Assembly (NCBI RefSeq): GCF_015354575.1
Contig: NZ_JACAFQ010000008.1
Span: forward strand, 114,209 to 178,208
From: Pseudomonas sp. UFMG81
GTDB lineage: Bacteria; Pseudomonadota; Gammaproteobacteria; Pseudomonadales; Pseudomonadaceae
Length of the DNA stretch: 64,000 bases
Direction: 5' to 3'
The position numbers were made by a program, and so were the translations under genes. This document shows positions 63,546-64,000 of this stretch, one piece after another. The notes under the pieces were generated by a model. The model saw only the letters and a list, made by a program, of their open reading frames with translations. It made no database searches and was not told the DNA's origin. Position 1 is the stretch's first letter. Every line of letters starts with the position of its first letter.

Positions 63546-63974
63546 ATGAAAACTTTTACTGCTAAACCGGAAACAGTAAAGCGCGAGTGGTTCGTAGTCG
63601 ACGCCGCTGGTCAGACCCTGGGTCGTCTGGCTACCGAAATCGCTAGCCGCCTGCGTGGCAAGCACAAGCCAGAATACACCCCTCACGTTGACACCGGCGA
63701 CTACATCGTCGTCATCAACGCCGAGCAAATCCGTGTGACTGGTGCCAAGTCTTCCGACAAGATGTACTACTCCCACTCCGGCTTCCCGGGCGGTATCAAG
63801 GAAATCAACTTCGAGAAGTTGATCGCCAAGGCCCCTGAGCGTGTCATCGAAACCGCGGTCAAAGGCATGCTGCCGAAGAACCCGCTGGGTCGCGACATGT
63901 ACCGCAAGCTGAAAGTGTACGCGGGTGCTGCTCACCCACACACTGCTCAGCAGCCTCAAGAACTGAAGATCTAA
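63546..63974 (+). CDS. rplM: 50S ribosomal protein L13
   Basis: A 142-residue ribosomal protein, early-assembly component of the large subunit. Begins [20 protein letters not shown] and contains the family signature region [19 protein letters not shown] and [19 protein letters not shown]. Codon use is strongly biased, as expected for highly expressed genes. Followed after 14 bases by rpsI, the usual pair. Confidence 0.98.
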   Translation: MKTFTAKPETVKREWFVVDAAGQTLGRLATEIASRLRGKHKPEYTPHVDTGDYIVVINAEQIRVTGAKSSDKMYYSHSGFPGGIKEINFEKLIAKAPERVIETAVKGMLPKNPLGRDMYRKLKVYAGAAHPHTAQQPQELKI

Positions 63975-63988
63975 CGGGATAGTTCATT

Positions 63989-64000
63989 ATGTCGGCGACT
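63989..64000 (+). CDS. rpsI: 30S ribosomal protein S9, first four codons
   Basis: ATG at 63989 opens MSAT and runs off the window. The assignment is from position directly after rplM and the conserved opening of pseudomonad S9. The spacing of 14 bases fits the rplM-rpsI operon. Confidence 0.8.

Overview
The window is high-GC chromosomal DNA of a fluorescent Pseudomonas, most likely the P. putida group. The evidence is the complete alg operon in Pseudomonas order, an mdeR/mdeAB methionine gamma-lyase locus as known from P. putida, a dauBAR D-arginine locus, an aapJQMP amino-acid transporter, algW, a fused cysNC and a heavy load of putida-type REP doublets. About 48 protein genes can be supported. 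I saw no rRNA, tRNA, CRISPR array, transposase or prophage gene.

Layout. 1-1354: end of an AaeB-like efflux set (FUSC, DUF1656, HlyD). 1399-2292: YhaV/PrlF toxin-antitoxin pair with a palindromic operator. 2331-2780: universal stress protein. 3010-8264: LysR regulator and a tripartite drug efflux operon (MFS, HlyD, NodT-type outer-membrane lipoprotein). 8329-9153: short-chain dehydrogenase. 9154-12069: AT-richer accessory patch with three orphan small genes, one small membrane-protein gene and a decayed copy of that gene's 3' end. 12155-28395: alginate operon algD-8-44-K-E-G-X-L-I-J-F-A, read leftward from an AlgU-type promoter near 28.85 kb. 29200-31220: yaaA and a degenerate polysaccharide-deacetylase-like gene. 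31861-34538: PIN/PhoH ATPase and moaC-moaD-moaE. 34846-38439: basic amino-acid binding protein and dauR-dauA-dauB. 38735-40836: rhlB-like helicase and a carboxylesterase. 41173-45330: aapJQMP behind a sigma-54-type promoter. 45468-50788: algW, a NIF3-family gene, cysD and cysNC. 50789-52210: repeats and a DUF6124/DUF3077 pair. 52298-56816: mdeR, mdeA, mdeB. 57094-64000: yhcB, a hydrolase, trpS, zapE, a GlxA-type AraC regulator, an aldo/keto reductase, rplM and the first codons of rpsI.

How genes work together. The alg operon encodes GDP-mannuronate synthesis (AlgA, AlgD), polymerisation under c-di-GMP control (Alg8, Alg44), periplasmic modification and trimming (AlgG, AlgX, AlgI, AlgJ, AlgF, AlgL) and export (AlgK, AlgE). 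AlgW, 17 kb away, belongs to the protease cascade that frees AlgU, the sigma factor expected at the algD promoter. The dau genes and the neighbouring binding protein share an operator-like motif. MdeA and MdeB together turn methionine into methanethiol, ammonia and propionyl-CoA.

The most unusual features are: (i) two REP doublets lying inside the N-terminal coding region of lipoprotein genes (the NodT-type gene and algK), one of which appears to supply a ribosome-binding site, a GTG start and the basic part of the signal peptide; (ii) two copies of an exactly 253-bp element with 63-bp terminal inverted repeats and an interior that aligns without gaps and shows compensatory changes; (iii) paired operator motifs that allow regulator-target predictions for the LysR, DauR and MdeR proteins.
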